Below, one piece after another: positions 6,356 to 6,468 of a stretch of 6,468 bases of DNA. The stretch covers positions 1-6,468 of the forward strand of contig JAZQRT010000112.1 in the NCBI GenBank assembly GCA_045629725.1, given 5' to 3'. Within the stretch, counting starts at the first letter, position 1; the number at the start of each line of letters is the position of its first letter. The notes under the pieces are model-generated. The model was not told where the DNA came from, did no database searches, and saw only the letters and a program-made list of their open reading frames with translations. Position numbers and translations under genes: made by a program. Source of the DNA: SIG714 sp045629725 (GTDB lineage: Bacteria > Bacillota > Clostridia > Oscillospirales > CAG-272).

Positions 6356-6468
6356 TTATTGCTTTTTTGCTATTACTAAATAACTCGAGTTGTTCACTTT
6401 CTGATACTCTATATTTTGAAAACCACTATATGACAAAAAGCTTATAATCTCTTTTTTAGAATAAACTT
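6356..6468 (-). CDS. C-terminal end of a probable class I methyltransferase (partial)
   Basis: Reading the minus strand from the window edge, one frame stays open for 36 codons and stops at TAA (6358-6356); the other two frames stop within the first nine codons. The peptide contains SKKEIISFLSYSGFQNIEY and ends in SSYLVIAKKQ. This is the usual ending of UbiE/Methyltransf_11-type SAM methyltransferases: a helix with an EEI..LL..aGF.ni pattern, then a last strand with a Y-L-V-I-A-K-K motif. The catalytic core lies outside the window, so neither the SAM motif nor the substrate can be judged. The gene converges on yebC and ends about 40 bases before the shared hairpin. By hand count this piece is about 25% G+C, against roughly 47% in a sampled 60-base line of yebC, and it uses ATA, TTA and AAA heavily. 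It may be a transferred gene. The family call rests on a short tail and could be wrong. Confidence 0.6.
   Translation of the reverse strand, partial: VYSKKEIISFLSYSGFQNIEYQKVNNSSYLVIAKKQ

Overview
The window looks like a chromosomal housekeeping segment from a Gram-positive bacterium of class Clostridia, probably a gut-type Oscillospirales/Ruminococcaceae-like organism. The evidence is strong GGAGG-type ribosome binding sites, AT-rich intergenic DNA with sigma-A-like promoters, moderately GC-balanced coding DNA, a Firmicutes-style YerC/TrpR-related protein, and protein sequences that read as Clostridia versions of their families. The genus cannot be fixed from this sequence alone.

Layout: bases 1-249 are very AT-rich upstream DNA carrying a promoter. 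A monocistronic, strongly codon-biased glyceraldehyde-3-phosphate dehydrogenase gene (gap, 250-1311) follows and is closed by a textbook intrinsic terminator (1334-1360). A new promoter (1438-1466) then drives a tight three-gene unit: a TrpR-like DNA-binding protein (yerC family, 1528-1824), a class I SAM-dependent methyltransferase resembling YqeM (1826-2602) and the redox-regulated chaperone Hsp33 (hslO, 2625-3512). A strong extended -10 promoter directly behind hslO serves arginyl-tRNA synthetase (argS, 3597-5297). A 133-base gap with an imperfect palindrome leads to the YebC/TACO1-family protein gene (yebC, 5431-6159).

After yebC there are about 195 non-coding bases holding a GC-rich palindrome and a perfect 10-bp hairpin. 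The right edge carries the last 36 codons of a minus-strand gene (6356-6468) whose end reads like the C-terminus of another small-molecule or protein methyltransferase. It is far more AT-rich than the rest and converges on yebC.

The genes combine glycolysis (gap), translation (argS, yebC) and protein quality control (hslO). The yerC-methyltransferase-hslO unit is the only arrangement that invites a functional question. I see no mobile element gene, CRISPR array, RNA gene, toxin-antitoxin pair or defence system. The most interesting points are the palindromic intergenic elements and the compositional break at the right end, not a new system.
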